From Chloranthus sessilifolius (taxonomy: Eukaryota; Streptophyta; Magnoliopsida; Chloranthales; Chloranthaceae): 64,000 bases of DNA. Positions 21,426-35,100 of this stretch are shown here, piece after piece; position 1 is the stretch's first letter, and every line of letters begins with the position of its first letter. Position numbers and translations under genes: made by a program. The stretch covers positions 66,001,597-66,065,596 of the forward strand of contig CM037590.1 of the NCBI GenBank assembly GCA_021018995.1, in the 5' to 3' direction. Below the pieces are notes generated by a model, which was not told where the DNA came from, made no database searches, and saw only the letters and a program-made list of their open reading frames with translations.

Positions 21426-24400
21426 TAGATAGATAGATAGATAGATAGACTTGCTGATTGTTTTTTGGTGTTTCAGCTCCAAGAGTAGAGAAACGAATCT
21501 AGAGGGTTTTTCTTCTTCTTCTTCCTTTACATTTTCACTTTTGTACTCTTCAATTCCAAGAGTAGAGAAACGAATCTAGAGGGTTTTTCTTCTTCTTCTT
21601 CCTTTTCATTTTCACTTTTGTACTCTTCAACTATGAACTTGTCTTCCTTGTCCATGGCTTTCCTACTATTTCTGCGATAGCATTATCCGAATCCCTCAAC
21701 CGTAGTTCCTTCTGTCTTTTTCTCATTTTCAGCATTGACGAAATTCCTCATCCAAGCAGGCTCTTCGTGGTTTGGGAAAGATCCACCACCGTATGATTCA
21801 AGCCATTTCTGATTCACACGAAACTCGTCGATCGCTCCATCGATTATTTTTATAAATCCAGTTCTACAGACATTAAGAATTTAGGGGCGTTCAACCACTC
21901 AATTATAGGTGGGTTTTGTTTATTTTTGTAAAATCAATGGAGTTTGAGTTAGGGTGATATAGTTTTTTTAAGGTTTGTGTAATTCTCTGTCATGATATGG
22001 GAAAGGAAGTCTGACGCACAACGACCCTCAAGATGATTATGAGATGATAATTGTTGAATCACGTCCCGAAATTAGAGTTTCCCTTGCGATTCAGGTCATC
22101 ACTCCCTCAAATGTAGGGTTTGGATCTCAACCTCGAGATTGAAAATTCTTCTATGGTGGATCGTTTGACTTTTGGTCTATAATCTAGTATTATGATGGTT
22201 TGACCAAAAGTCAATGAGTCCACCATTAGATTTGACCAAAATCAGAATATTTCATTAATACATAATAGATCCATCGTTGAATCTTATTACGATCTCGTAT
22301 TATAGCAAGATCGTAACGAGATCCAATGATGAATTTATTGCATGTTGACTAGATCTTATGATTTTGGTCAAATCCAACTATGAACTCGTTGACTTTTGAT
22401 CAAACGATCATAATACGATATCTTGACGAGATTCAACCATGGATTTATTGCATGTTGACTAGATCATGTGATTTTGGTCAAATCCAACAACGAACTCATT
22501 GACTTTTGGTCAAACGATCATCATATGAGATCATAACGAGATCCAACTGTGGATTTGTTACATGTTGACTAAATCTTCTTATTTTGGTCAAATCTAACAT
22601 TGAACTAGTTGACTTTTAGTGAAACGGTCATAATACGCGATCGTAATAAGATCCAATAGTGGATTTATCATGGATTGATCAAATTTCATTGGTTTGGTCA
22701 AATCCAACAATGAATTCATCAACTTTAAGTTAAATTAATTGTATTATAAGATCATTACATGATCTAATGGTGAAATCATCGCAAAATAACCTATTGATGA
22801 TATCCAACCCGTGATTAGATAGCCCATAACCAAAAGTGTCAATTCTTTGGATGACCAGACATTAGAAAATGGATATGAAGTTTGAATTTGTCTTCCAGAC
22901 AAGTGAGCATGAATTTATTATGAGACTCATCCACGAACTCCTCATACCCATACTTGACCATGTCTATCGATCGGATAGGTCTAACTTCCGGAGAAGGGGC
23001 TCTCGTCTCCGATGTCCTTTATTTCACATCGCCCGAGTCTCTGACGACGAAAGCATACTACGCGTTCATCTCGTACGGTGAAGATGAAGATATTAATGAA
23101 GACATAGACATTGAGATTTATTTTGTTTATTTAAGAGATACAATTACTTTTCTTTAGTAGCTTTTAATAAGAGGTATTCAATTTTGATGTAATTAATGGG
23201 GAATCGATTGCGACACCCGGAAGTATAAATTTCGCTATTTTCAATATAACCCTCTCCTAGCGAGGAGAAATTTGTTATGATTGATTTGTGTTGGATTTAT
23301 ATTCTACGCAAATTTGTTGTTTACACATATATAAAAGTGAGAAGAAAATCAGGATAAATTATTATTACTGTTTAGATTGAAGACTGCAAAAAATTGAAGC
23401 AAATTCGAGCTTGGTAGGATTCACGATTAGATGCTTAAGGAGAACGGTTGAGAGAAATCTACTATTGTTATGTAAGTTTTCAAATTACTTGGCTGTGTAT
23501 TCAAAGTTTCAAACAGTCGTCTTACATGTTAATTTTGTAACACGCTTACAATAATGGAAAATCAAACACCACCTTCAAAGTCAACTGATTTGACCAGCTG
23601 CATGTAAGTAAGCGACATTGGCTTACGTGTAAGATGGCCTAAACGTATAAGTCGCTTACTGACAATCAATCATGTCCTTTGTCAACCTTCCCTTGTGCTA
23701 CAGGCCCAAGCCCATGTTCTATGTTTTCTGTTAACGTCTCGTCCCCTGACCCCCAACAAATATTCTCATTTTAATGATTTATTCAACTTGTTAATTTAAC
23801 CAAAAAATTTCTACCTATATTGTCTCATACAATGTTATTAAAGACGAAAGGCGAGGCAAGGGGGACCTTGCCTTTTTTTTTTTTGGTTTTGTTATACAAA
23901 AAGAATCTCATAATATATTATGCACACTTATAATGTGGATAACTAATACCAAAGCATACAAATAGTCATGAATTCCTATGATAAAATAATATTCATCAAT
24001 TCATCATATCCATTGTTCACAATCCATTTGAAATCAAATTTAAATATAAAATAAGCAACCATAACCCATCACCGCTTTTAAAGATGTAATTTGTAAAATA
24101 GTGACAGACAGCCATGAGTCATTTTTTATTTTTTTGATAGGGAAGCTGGGACTGAACCTGTGACCTCAAGGTTACGTCATTGTGCACACTCCATTTTAGC
24201 TACAGGTCCAATCCCAATCATAAATGTAAATCAGCTATCATAGTTGCCATTAAGAGGACTTGAACATGCCCACAACCATAGGTCTATCATATATTTAACC
24301 AATATACCAAATGGCCTAATAAAAAATTCAAATACCAAAAGTTTTACATGAGATGGCTTGAAAAATCCACTAGATGATAATTTTGAAAATTTTATGATAT

Positions 24401-27400
24401 GATCTCTGAAGATGCCTTGGAAGCTCTCAAACGTCCCACAATGACAATTTGAGGATGAAAAAATATGGAGTTTGATTTGATTTAGGTTGATCTTGAGAAA
24501 CTTGAAAAATATAAATAAATAAATTTTGAAAAAATCCAAAAATCCTTTTGATTTGATCTCAATTTTAGAGCGAAACACAATATCAACCCCAAGCTACAAA
24601 ATTTCTTTTGTGATAGCACATGACCAAAGAGCTCCTCGAGTAGGGCTTTGGTTTGCCTTGATTGTGATGTGATAAAAGACGAATAATGACGAAAAGAAAA
24701 ATAGTAAAACACAAAATAAATACCTATCTATCCATATAGAGAGAGCATCAGACTGGATAAACCAGGGTTCAAATAACATTTTCCAAACTCATGAGTTTTT
24801 ACTTCTCAATAAACACTATTCTCAAATTAATAAACACCACTGTTGTTCGACAAAGCACGAAGGTGCAGAGCAACGTCAGACGGAACCCTAAAGAAGATGC
24901 GCAGGATCGACCTGCTCCAATGCCATGTAGCAAATATAGACTAATAACTAAAGAGGAGAAATATCCATTATTGATATGGAAGTTACTAATATCATTTGGA
25001 CCTTCCTTTCCAAATTTATAGTAGTATACAAACTTTTATTTTAAAATAGTAAGATGTTTGGAAAAAGTTTCATGTTAACCTGATGTAAAATGTAGAGTTT
25101 GAAAAACTTAGGCTCTCAAGGAAAATGTTCAATATTTTTGAAGTTTTCCCACATATAAATTAGTCATGTCTCCCACTCCTTTTTTTGACTTATCTGTTTT
25201 GATAAATTTAGTGATTTGCATGTTGATTAGATAAAAAGTTGTTGAGCTAATGAAAGCTGGATAAGGAAAAGTTAGTGTAGTAGTAGACTTGTAGCTATAT
25301 TTTAGGGATAATGGCTTCTGTCGGCATTAAACACCAAAATGGTGTTTAAATGATCTTACACCATTAAAATTAAACTTTTTATCTCACACCATTGTAGTGT
25401 GGTTTATCATTATGCCATGTGGTGCAAATCAGTGACCAATGTAAACTGCCCAAGTGGCAATCCATGATTGGAACATATCTCATCCCAAAGATACATGCTT
25501 ATATGTGGATGTGAACCATCTGATTGATGAACTTTAATATCAGGCATTAAAACTAAAAACAATGGTTAATATTATAGTCAACAGATTGGATGGTATAAAC
25601 TCCTGAAAACACCATTTTTGGGCCTGCTGCACTTCAATCTATAATCTATCACTTTGACGGTGCGGTTCACCGACATCTTAAACCATTGCTGGTGTAAGAT
25701 CATTCGAACACCATTTTGGTGTTTAAATGATGGTCAAGAGAGTCAGGTCCTATATCTTATTGTATGTTGCATGGTTTAAAAACTCGATCAATATGACTAC
25801 ATGTTTCTCAGTATCCCTAGTTATCACCGATGGGTATTGGCATTAATATTAGTACATCCAAGATGTTTGGCATTGGTTTCATGTTGATTGAACTTGAAAC
25901 GAATATTTTGAAAATCTTAGGCTCGTAGTCAAATTTTCAGCATTTTCAAAGTTTTCACACATATCACTAGTTCATGTTTGTCTGCATTTTTTTTTCTCAT
26001 TCGCTTTCATAAATTTAGCGATGTTTAAGTTGATTGATAAAGAATTTGCCAAAACACAAGTTGGAAAATAAACATGGTTGTAGTTATCAAATTGTAGTAG
26101 TGAATGTAGACTCATTCATGAATAAGGAATTTGTGACTAGTGAAACAGTAATTCTTCATCATGCTCAATCACTCATACAAAACTTTGTTCACATTCGTGT
26201 GTAATATTTACAAAAAACTATGTATTAAAAATAATTTATTGAAATAAATATTTTTAGTACATATTTACTAGTTTGCTATTAGAGACAACAATAAAAGGGT
26301 GGTAAAAGAGAATAAGATAAAATATAGATCATAAGAATTCTTCAAAGGTCTATAAAACATAAAATACACAAAAGAAGTAGATCAAGAAGAGGAATTAAAT
26401 CAAGGGATGATCAAGAAGTTGAACTAAATGCAGCCTGTAAAGATGACAAAAAGAAAGCATTAGGACCAGATGGAATACCTATAGAAGTTTGGACCGTGTT
26501 GGGAGAGAGTGGACTAAATTAGTTAACTAAGATACTAAAAACAAAGGAAATGCCGAGGAATGAAGGAAGAACATTGTGGGCCCTTTCTATAAGTACAAAG
26601 GAGACATCCAAAACTGTGCCTACCATCGAGGAATTAAACTAATGAGTCAGACTACGAAATTTTGTGAGAGAATAGTAGAACAACTAATGCAAGAATCAAA
26701 TGTATAAAAAAACTAGTTTGGATTTATGTTGAGAAGATCAACAACAAAATCTATTTTTCTATTTTGGCAACTTATGGAGAAGTTCAGATAGAGAAGGAAA
26801 AACCTACATATGATATTTATTGATTTGGAGAAGGCTTATGATAGATTGCCGAGACTGATAATATTGTGGATGTTGAGGAAGAAATGCATCTCAAACTTGT
26901 TTATTTAGAGTATCCAAAACATGTACGAGAGGGCGGTAACTAGTGCAAGAAAGATGTGTGGAGAGACAAGTGAGTTCCCTATCGTAGTTGGGTGGCATCA
27001 TGGATATGCCTTGAGCCCTTATTTGTTTCCCTAGTCATGGATGCACTAACCATAGACATACCAGAAGAGATTCTATGGTGCATGTTATTTGTGGATGACG
27101 TAGTATTAATTTTTTTCCAAACAACGAAAAGTAAATGATAAAAGTTTTTAAGTCAAGGGGTTTGAAAATTAGCAAATCAAAGATGGAATAATTGGAACTC
27201 AAATTTAGTGAACATGGTAGCCTGGAGGAGGATATAGTTGTAATAGAAAATCAGTTAGTGCCACACTGCCATAGATTTCACTATTTATAGGCTCTACTTT
27301 ACAATCAGATGGTAGATTTGAAGAGGATGCCTTAAATAGGACTAATGCAGGTTGGATGAAATGGAAGCAAGCAAGCGGAGTACTGTGCGGCCCAAGAGTT

Positions 27401-30400
27401 TCACTTAGATTGAAGGAACATTTTTATAAGACGACGGTTAGATCTACCATACTATATGGTGCATAATGTTGGGCTGCGAAAAAGCGACAAGAAGATAGAG
27501 TCTATGTGGCTGAGATGGATGTTAGGCTAACCAGAAAGGATAAAATTCGGAACAAGTATGTAAGAGGAAAGTTGAGAGTGACACCTATAAAGGAAAAAAA
27601 AATTACGGAATAGTGCTTAAGGTGGTTTGGACATGTTCATCGAAAGCCAGAAGCAAACCCTGCACAAAGTAGACACTACAAGCACAAGGACATAGGAGAA
27701 GAGGAAGATCAGTGAAGACCTAGAGGGAAGCCGTGAGAAAGGATATGAAGGATTACGAAGTTACAGAGAGAGTAAAGTTAAACAAAAACAAATGAAAAAA
27801 TAGGGCTCACAAAGTCATCCCCAAATAGATGGATAAGGCTGTGATGATGATTATGAGGATGACGATTTACTAGTTTGCTATTAACAAAAAAGTCATCGTA
27901 GTTATTGTTTATTTATATTTGGAAAGTATACAATTACATGTAAGTACAAGCATATCTTATTCATTTTATTTTATTTTTTTTTTATTTTTTTCAGTCCCTT
28001 CAGTTCAAAAAAAAAGAAAGAAAAAGAAGTAAAAACTCACATTGCGTCACCAATATTACCCAAGAGGTGGCTGATTCAAACCACCAATGCTGAGTTTTTA
28101 AACCTTGACATGTTTTATACTTGTAGATGTAATATATCATTCATGATTCATGATCTATTAATTCATCATACTCAATCACTCCTGGTTTATGACTTTATTT
28201 ACATTGCCCAGTAATATTTATAGGCAATATATGATAAAAATACTCAATTTATTAAACTATTCACTTATTTACAATTGAATGTCATCAACCGCCAGTGTAG
28301 GTATGATTTGTGTATAAAAGGTACCTAATTAGATGTATGTGAACATAAAAGTATCTATGTATATATAGGAATATATTTTCTATACAAAGAAAAAGTCATG
28401 TTGTATTGTCGATACTTGGTACGTATCACCAATACCAGCAACTAGGCCAATGCAGCCACTGTTACTGAATTTTTAACCTTGTCTTGCAAAGCTGACGCCA
28501 ACTACATGGACCAGGCAATGAAAATGATGATGAACATCATATCCTTTTTCCTAATATTTTGCTGGACTTGATGGGGTTATATTTCTCATCATCATCACCT
28601 TGTCTGATGAAATTATATTGCTTGAATGAATTATCGTAGGTATTACTTCATGTTTCATTAAAATGAATACCCTGTTTTGCAATTATACATCTACTATTCA
28701 GTTATGTTAGTGTATTTTTTATTTTTTTTTGGTGTTGACTTCAGCTGGTTAAATATTTCCAGCCTCTCCTCAAAACTGATCAGAGGGATACATTCTGAAG
28801 TGTTTAGTGCTCCCACTTACCAAAGCCCACATAAAACAGAGGATGACACTTCGAATGAATTTGGGTTTCCATTTTCTCCAAGCGCTGGTCTGTCTGAAAA
28901 TGCAACCCAAATGGTTTATGGACAAGATAATTCAAGAAATGATACCCGGCTTTCCTATCGTGAAAGCCCTTTATCCCATCAATCTCCTCTTCAATACAAT
29001 GGATCATCAAAAGTCACTGGATCAGCTAGACAAGAGACGGAAAACCAATGTAAAGTGGATCCTCTTGGTCCAGAAATAAATAATAACAGCAGCCATTTTC
29101 ATTTTTCTATATATAAATGGGCGAGCAAAGGAGTAACACTAAGGATGCCTGCAGGGTGTAAAAGTAGTACAAATATATTAGAACAAGGTAAAAATGTGAG
29201 TATAGTTAGTGTGTTACCTGTACCGGTCTTGACAAAGAGTACATCCTTCCGGGGCCAATTTGAAAACCATGATAATAGTTCCTCTGATCTGAATACCATT
29301 GGAAAAGATAGTAGAGAGTCATCTAAAAAAGATGAAGTTCGTGCCAAATGTGAATTGAAGTCCATTTACGGTCTCAGCAGTGATATCACGGATGAACCAG
29401 GTAATCTTATGTAACTTATTGTGGTTCCTTAGGACATTAAAGTTATGCTTAAGAAAATGTTTCACAATTCATTTTAGGATAATGGTCAGGTCTAACCAGG
29501 TTGAACCAGATTTGGAGTCCAACCAAATTTGCAGCCCTTGGAAATAGGAGAATCTCGACTTTCATGGTTTTCACTTTTTATAGGAAGACGTGACTTCAAG
29601 ATTTTCCTATTTCCAAGGGCTGCAGATTTGGTTGAACTCCAAATCTGGTTGAACCAGGTTGGACCTGACCATTTCCCTTCATTTTAACAATGAATGTGTG
29701 ATTTTTGTCCTGCTATAGGTTTGTACAAGGATGCCGAGAAAGAAGTTGTTATTTCTATGCAAGAAGTATGCAAGCCTGAATTGGAACCCCTCTATTGCTT
29801 TCTCAATGATAAGTCTGATGGATCAGGTATTAATTTAATAACAAAGATGAAGTTAAGTCTTCATCTGAGTGTTTCTAAATTCTAACTTGTTATCCTGCTA
29901 CTTATTTTTTTTATATTTAGGAAAGAAAAAATTGGTTAGAAAGGCTGGAGAGAAAGAAAGCCTATCCAAAAGTGATAATACATCAGCAGGAAACATTGAT
30001 GATAATTTGAAAGTAAAGAAGCGTATTGGAAAAAATTCTATCTTTGATCATACTGAAACAATTAGTCTTCATGTGCAAGATGCACCGGTAAATTCTAATG
30101 ATAAGATACGTGGCAACAGAGTTAAAGGAAAAGTACAAGAATTTGTCAAAATATTCAATCAGGAAGCTTCTTCAAAACCCATATCTAGTGTTGAGATTCA
30201 AGGGCAAAGCTCTGAACAGAAAGACTTGAAGGTGTGCAACGTTGTGGAACAATTAAGCGCTTGTGGAACCAGGACAGATGCGAAGGAAAAGTTGAGCAAT
30301 GTGAACAGCAGCAAAGTATTGGCAGATGATACTGTTGAGGTATGTTTACAAGCAACCATTTGCATAGATCTTTTCTGAATAGCGATTTTAGTAAAAGCCA

Positions 30401-32132
30401 TTTTTCATATATCTTCAAGAAGCGATGTACACTTATGTTTTCCACGTCGTTTGCAAATTAGTGAACTTGTTTCTGATGGTTCTGAAAGCTTACTGGGATA
30501 TAATAATTGTTTCAGGTAGATCAAATTTTGCAGCAAATAGAGAGACCACACTCTGATATAAACTCCAGTGCTGAAAAAAGCCATAATTCTTCCACAGAAA
30601 GGAATGACATCTCAATATCCAGCACTGGTTAGTGCTATAAATCTCTACTTCAGGAAATCTTTTTTAGCACTGTTGTGTCTTTTTGTGTGACATGCCATCT
30701 TTATATCAAGTGCTTTGTAGAAGTTTGTTGATAGTATTCCTTTTCTACTGTTTACTAAATAAATAACTTGTCCTATGGATTATATATTAGAAAGAACTGA
30801 CAAAACATTCTGTAAGAAAATTATGACAATAGATGTCTGGATGCTTGATGGCTTGTGTGAGAATCAGGAGCCTGCAGGAATGTGAGTAGCCATCATAATA
30901 AGCTTGAGGATTGATAAATTTGCTAGAGGGCTCATAATTTGTTAGTCTTAGTTGTTAACCAATAAATAGGAAAGTATAGGGGCCTCCGAGCTCACTAAAT
31001 TAACCAATTATAGCTCAGATGGCACATTCCTTCACAAAGAACATCACTGTACTAGTTGGCACATGACAGTGGTTCGAAACATTGAAATTTATCACAGCTT
31101 AGTTGACTACACAGCTGCCCTTGGTTTGATTGAGTTGCATACATCTAAAATGTAGAAACTCAAGGCTGCCATCCATGTGCTTGGTACTTTTGGATTCAGG
31201 GAGACTCCCTCAATAACATTACGTGGCTAAAAGATGATGCTACACCTTTGAAGCATGCGATAAAGTTTAGTGATATACACCACAGTTTAGTCGATTTTGA
31301 AAAGTTTTGAATTACTTATATCCATAGAGATGGCAACGTACAAGTGGATGAATTAGTAAACATCGGTACCCGAGGAAAATTTAGCTTCTCTCCATAGTAA
31401 AAAAGTTCGGCGAAAGCTCTGAAATTTTGCCGAAACAGGGGCGGACGAAACTTTCGGTAAAATTTCAGTGATTTATCCGAAAGTTCGAAATATTGTTAAT
31501 TTCGTGGAAATTTCGTTAATTTCTCTGAATTTTTTTAAGTTTTAACTATTTTTTAAATAGTAAATAATATTGTAATAAATAGTAAATATTTTTTTTTTAC
31601 TCCCCGAAATTTTTATGAATTTTTCCCAAAATTTATCCAAAATGAACCGCAATGACCCCCCACCGAAACATTGCCGAAATGAAATTTGTCACTATGCTTC
31701 TCTCTTGCATCACTTTTATTTTACGCATGCTTGCTATATAGACCATGTAGCCTGATCTTTTTTCTTTTGTTTTAGTAGCAAGAGTTCATATATCCATGGT
31801 TGTCAAGGTGAGGCCATGGCGTCGCCATGGCGATGCAATGGCGAATGGCGAGGTAAATTGCCATATGAACTTATATGATGAGAAAGCATATATGGTGGTG
31901 CCATGGCAGAATGGTGCAATGGCGCCGCCATGCTATTTTGAATTTTTTTTATAACTTATGACCTTATAAATTATAAAACTTATAAGTTTTATGCATAACT
32001 TATAACTTATGTTTGCTAAGTTATATCCATCAGATTTAGGGTTTAAGTGAAACCTCTAGTCTCTCTCGCAGTCGCTCTATAGCAGCTCCTCTCTCTCATC
32101 TCTCTCGGAACCATTCTCTCTCTCTCAACGCA

Positions 32133-32173
<41 letters not shown>

Positions 32174-35100
32174 CTCTCTCTCTCTCTCTCTTATCAATAC
32201 TCTCTCGTCTCTTTCTCTTTCATTTTGTTAAATCCAATTAGCACCTTCTTAATCAATCCACGACCGTCAACGCTCAAGTTCTTCGCAGATTCGTGTGCAT
32301 GCATGATTTTGTTTTCTTCTGTTTTGGTGCTATTTTTGTATTTATCCTTTTTCTTTTTGATGAACTTTATTACCAACAATTTATTTTTTTACTATTTTTT
32401 TTTATTAATATGTTCTTTGAATCGGACTGACAGAGATCGTTTATCGTTTCAATCTTCCCTACAACTGATCTTGAGATCATGAAAATATCATCAGATGGTC
32501 GTTCCAATCTTTCCGCACAAGTGATCTCCCTAATTAATTAGTTGAATTTTTTTTGTCCTCTATATAAAATATAAAAATTAAAAATTAGTAGAAAATTAAA
32601 AATATATATTAATAATTAATAAATAGAATAAAAAATATATTTTTTAAAAATTAATAAATGGCCTGGCCATGGCCACACCATGGTGTGGTGAGCCTCTTCG
32701 CCATAACCTTGCCACACCGCCTTAACTACCTTGTGTATTTCCACTATAATGTTTGTTTTTTCTTTCTTAGTCATTGAAAAAATTATGAATTTGTAAAAGA
32801 AGATATTTGGAGTGCAAAAACGTGTTTGCAATTTGCAACTTAGAAGTTCCATGGTGTGTCTTCCATAAAAATATGTGCAGCAGTTGAAGAGGTCATTTCG
32901 GAGCTGACACAGATGGCGTGGCGAGCCTCTTCGCCATAACCTCGCCACACTGCCTTAACTACCTTGCGTATTTCCACTATAATGTTTGTTTTTTCTTTCT
33001 TAGTCATTGAAAAAATTATAAATTTGTAAAAGAGGATATTTGGAGTGCAAAAACGTGTTTGCAATTTGCAACTTAGAAGTTCCATGGTGTGTCTTCCATA
33101 AAAATATATGCAGCAGTTGAAGAGGTCATTTCAGAGCTGACACAAATGGACCTCATTATGTAAAAATTTCAATTCAGAACACTAGAAGATGGAAAATATA
33201 TGCTTTGCAAGTCCAAATCATCTCCATGCTTATAGATGCAGAGGTCAAAATTGAACACCACTCCTTATGCTTCAAAGTTACCTTAATTAAATTGTTGGTG
33301 ATTTTAGTGGTTTAGACTTTTGTGTGGTTCCTCATATATCAAGATAACATTAGGTAATAGATGTAGGAGATCCTCACATCCCTATTGGATCCTCACAAGT
33401 CTCGTCGCTGCTGATTTTTTAAGAAAAAGTAGACAGAACCTTTTCAAATGCTTCTTTCTTTGTAAATCTCTCAGCAAGAAGTAAATATAGTGAATATTAT
33501 TTGTGCATTTCTATTCTGCAGTTGAGATGGAATTTAGATTAAAAAACTTTTAATGCAAAATTTCACAATAAGTTAGTTTCCCTATTATGTGCAAGCCTCT
33601 TTTTTCCCCCAAATTTGACACATTTTCACCTTACTATGAACACATGATATTTCGTAATGTAATCTTTTGATGCTTTTCACGTGTTTGTCAGAATTGACTC
33701 CAGAAATTTTTGAAGTTTCTTTTGCAAATATAGAGGAATATCACTGTGAAGATCTTGAAGAAAACTGTGTGGTATGTGTCTTCTATTCGGGATCTATAGT
33801 TTTCACCTTTCTATGTGGCTTGTACAGTTTGCTGATTTCTCCTTTTATGTACTTTTAAATAGCTTCTGTTTATTATTAATATTCCAGCGAAAAAAGGTTT
33901 CAGCAACTTCCTTCTTTGTTATACATGATTTCGAATATGGGTGTTGTCTGATCATCAAAAGCCTTGGAATCCCTTATCTTATTGGGATATAATTTTCCAT
34001 GAGAAGGAGAGAAAAATGTTACATGATGGGAATAAAATTTTCCAGTAGGAAGGGCTGGTTGAGTAACACTTTCTTTAGGAAGATAATTAATGGCTTTGTA
34101 TGTATATCTCCTCACACTATGAAAAGTATGCAGAAGTAATAAATGAGGAGCAAGAGAAGTGATTGGCTGTTATGTGTCTCACATTATGAAAAGTTAAGCA
34201 AAAGTGAATAAATAAGTAATAAACTTATCAAGTAGGAGTCCTAAGTTCCAATTTCCAAAGTCTTCACTCGTGGATGTCCATTGGATCACATTGATGAAAT
34301 CTCCTTTCACACACATATGACAAACAATGAAGCTTCGTATTTGTTGAAGACATCCAAAAGGGCTCTCACACTGTCGCCTCTGTTGAATTTTGATACCCAT
34401 TGCACACGGGAATACCAACTTTATTTCCCTGGCCCCACCTCTTACGCTCCCCCAATTTAGGTATGTCTAATTTGAAGAGACCAAAGGGCTGAGATTCTCA
34501 TTAGTGTTCTACTTGTTTTTGTGAGGAGCGAGGATTGTTCATTTGGCTAACTTCCCTTTTTTTTCTTCTTTTTTTCCAAATATTGCATTTGTAAAGTACA
34601 TGGTTGCAGTTGTAACAGAGCTACTGCACACACAAACACATGCAGATTTACTGTTGTCCTTGATGACTTATATACCACTTGTGAGATGTTTCAACGGTGT
34701 AATATTAATGACAATGTCTGTTATCATTTTATCATATGGTTCGAGTTAATTGATTTATCAGTTTCGGTACTGGTTTCCACTGAAGAGCTAGTTTTCTTGG
34801 GGTTTATATACAGGTAGAGCAATTATTCGAAGACTCGAAAGAAAACCCACAAACTGAAAATCATAAAGAAGAAATCCAAGTAACCCACTAACACACGCTA
34901 TATTGAATTAATTCATGCGGTCTGCTTTTTATTTTGGTTTTCTCACAAAAGTTCATATTATGTGATTTACTGCAGGTTTCAGATGCTAAAATACGACAGT
35001 GGTCAAATGGAAAGGAAGGAAATATCCGGTCACTACTATCAACTCTACAATATGTGAGTGTCTTTCTGTCAATTTAGATGTAATTTATTTAAAATGTTTA

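Noticed and set aside
23825-23880. Another hAT element (AAAGGCGAGGCAAGG end)
   Set aside because: Only one possible end was found, with no facing end or target duplication.
31011-31080. A tRNA gene
   Set aside because: A and B boxes are present but 60 nt apart, and no acceptor or anticodon stem can be drawn; a SINE head fits better.
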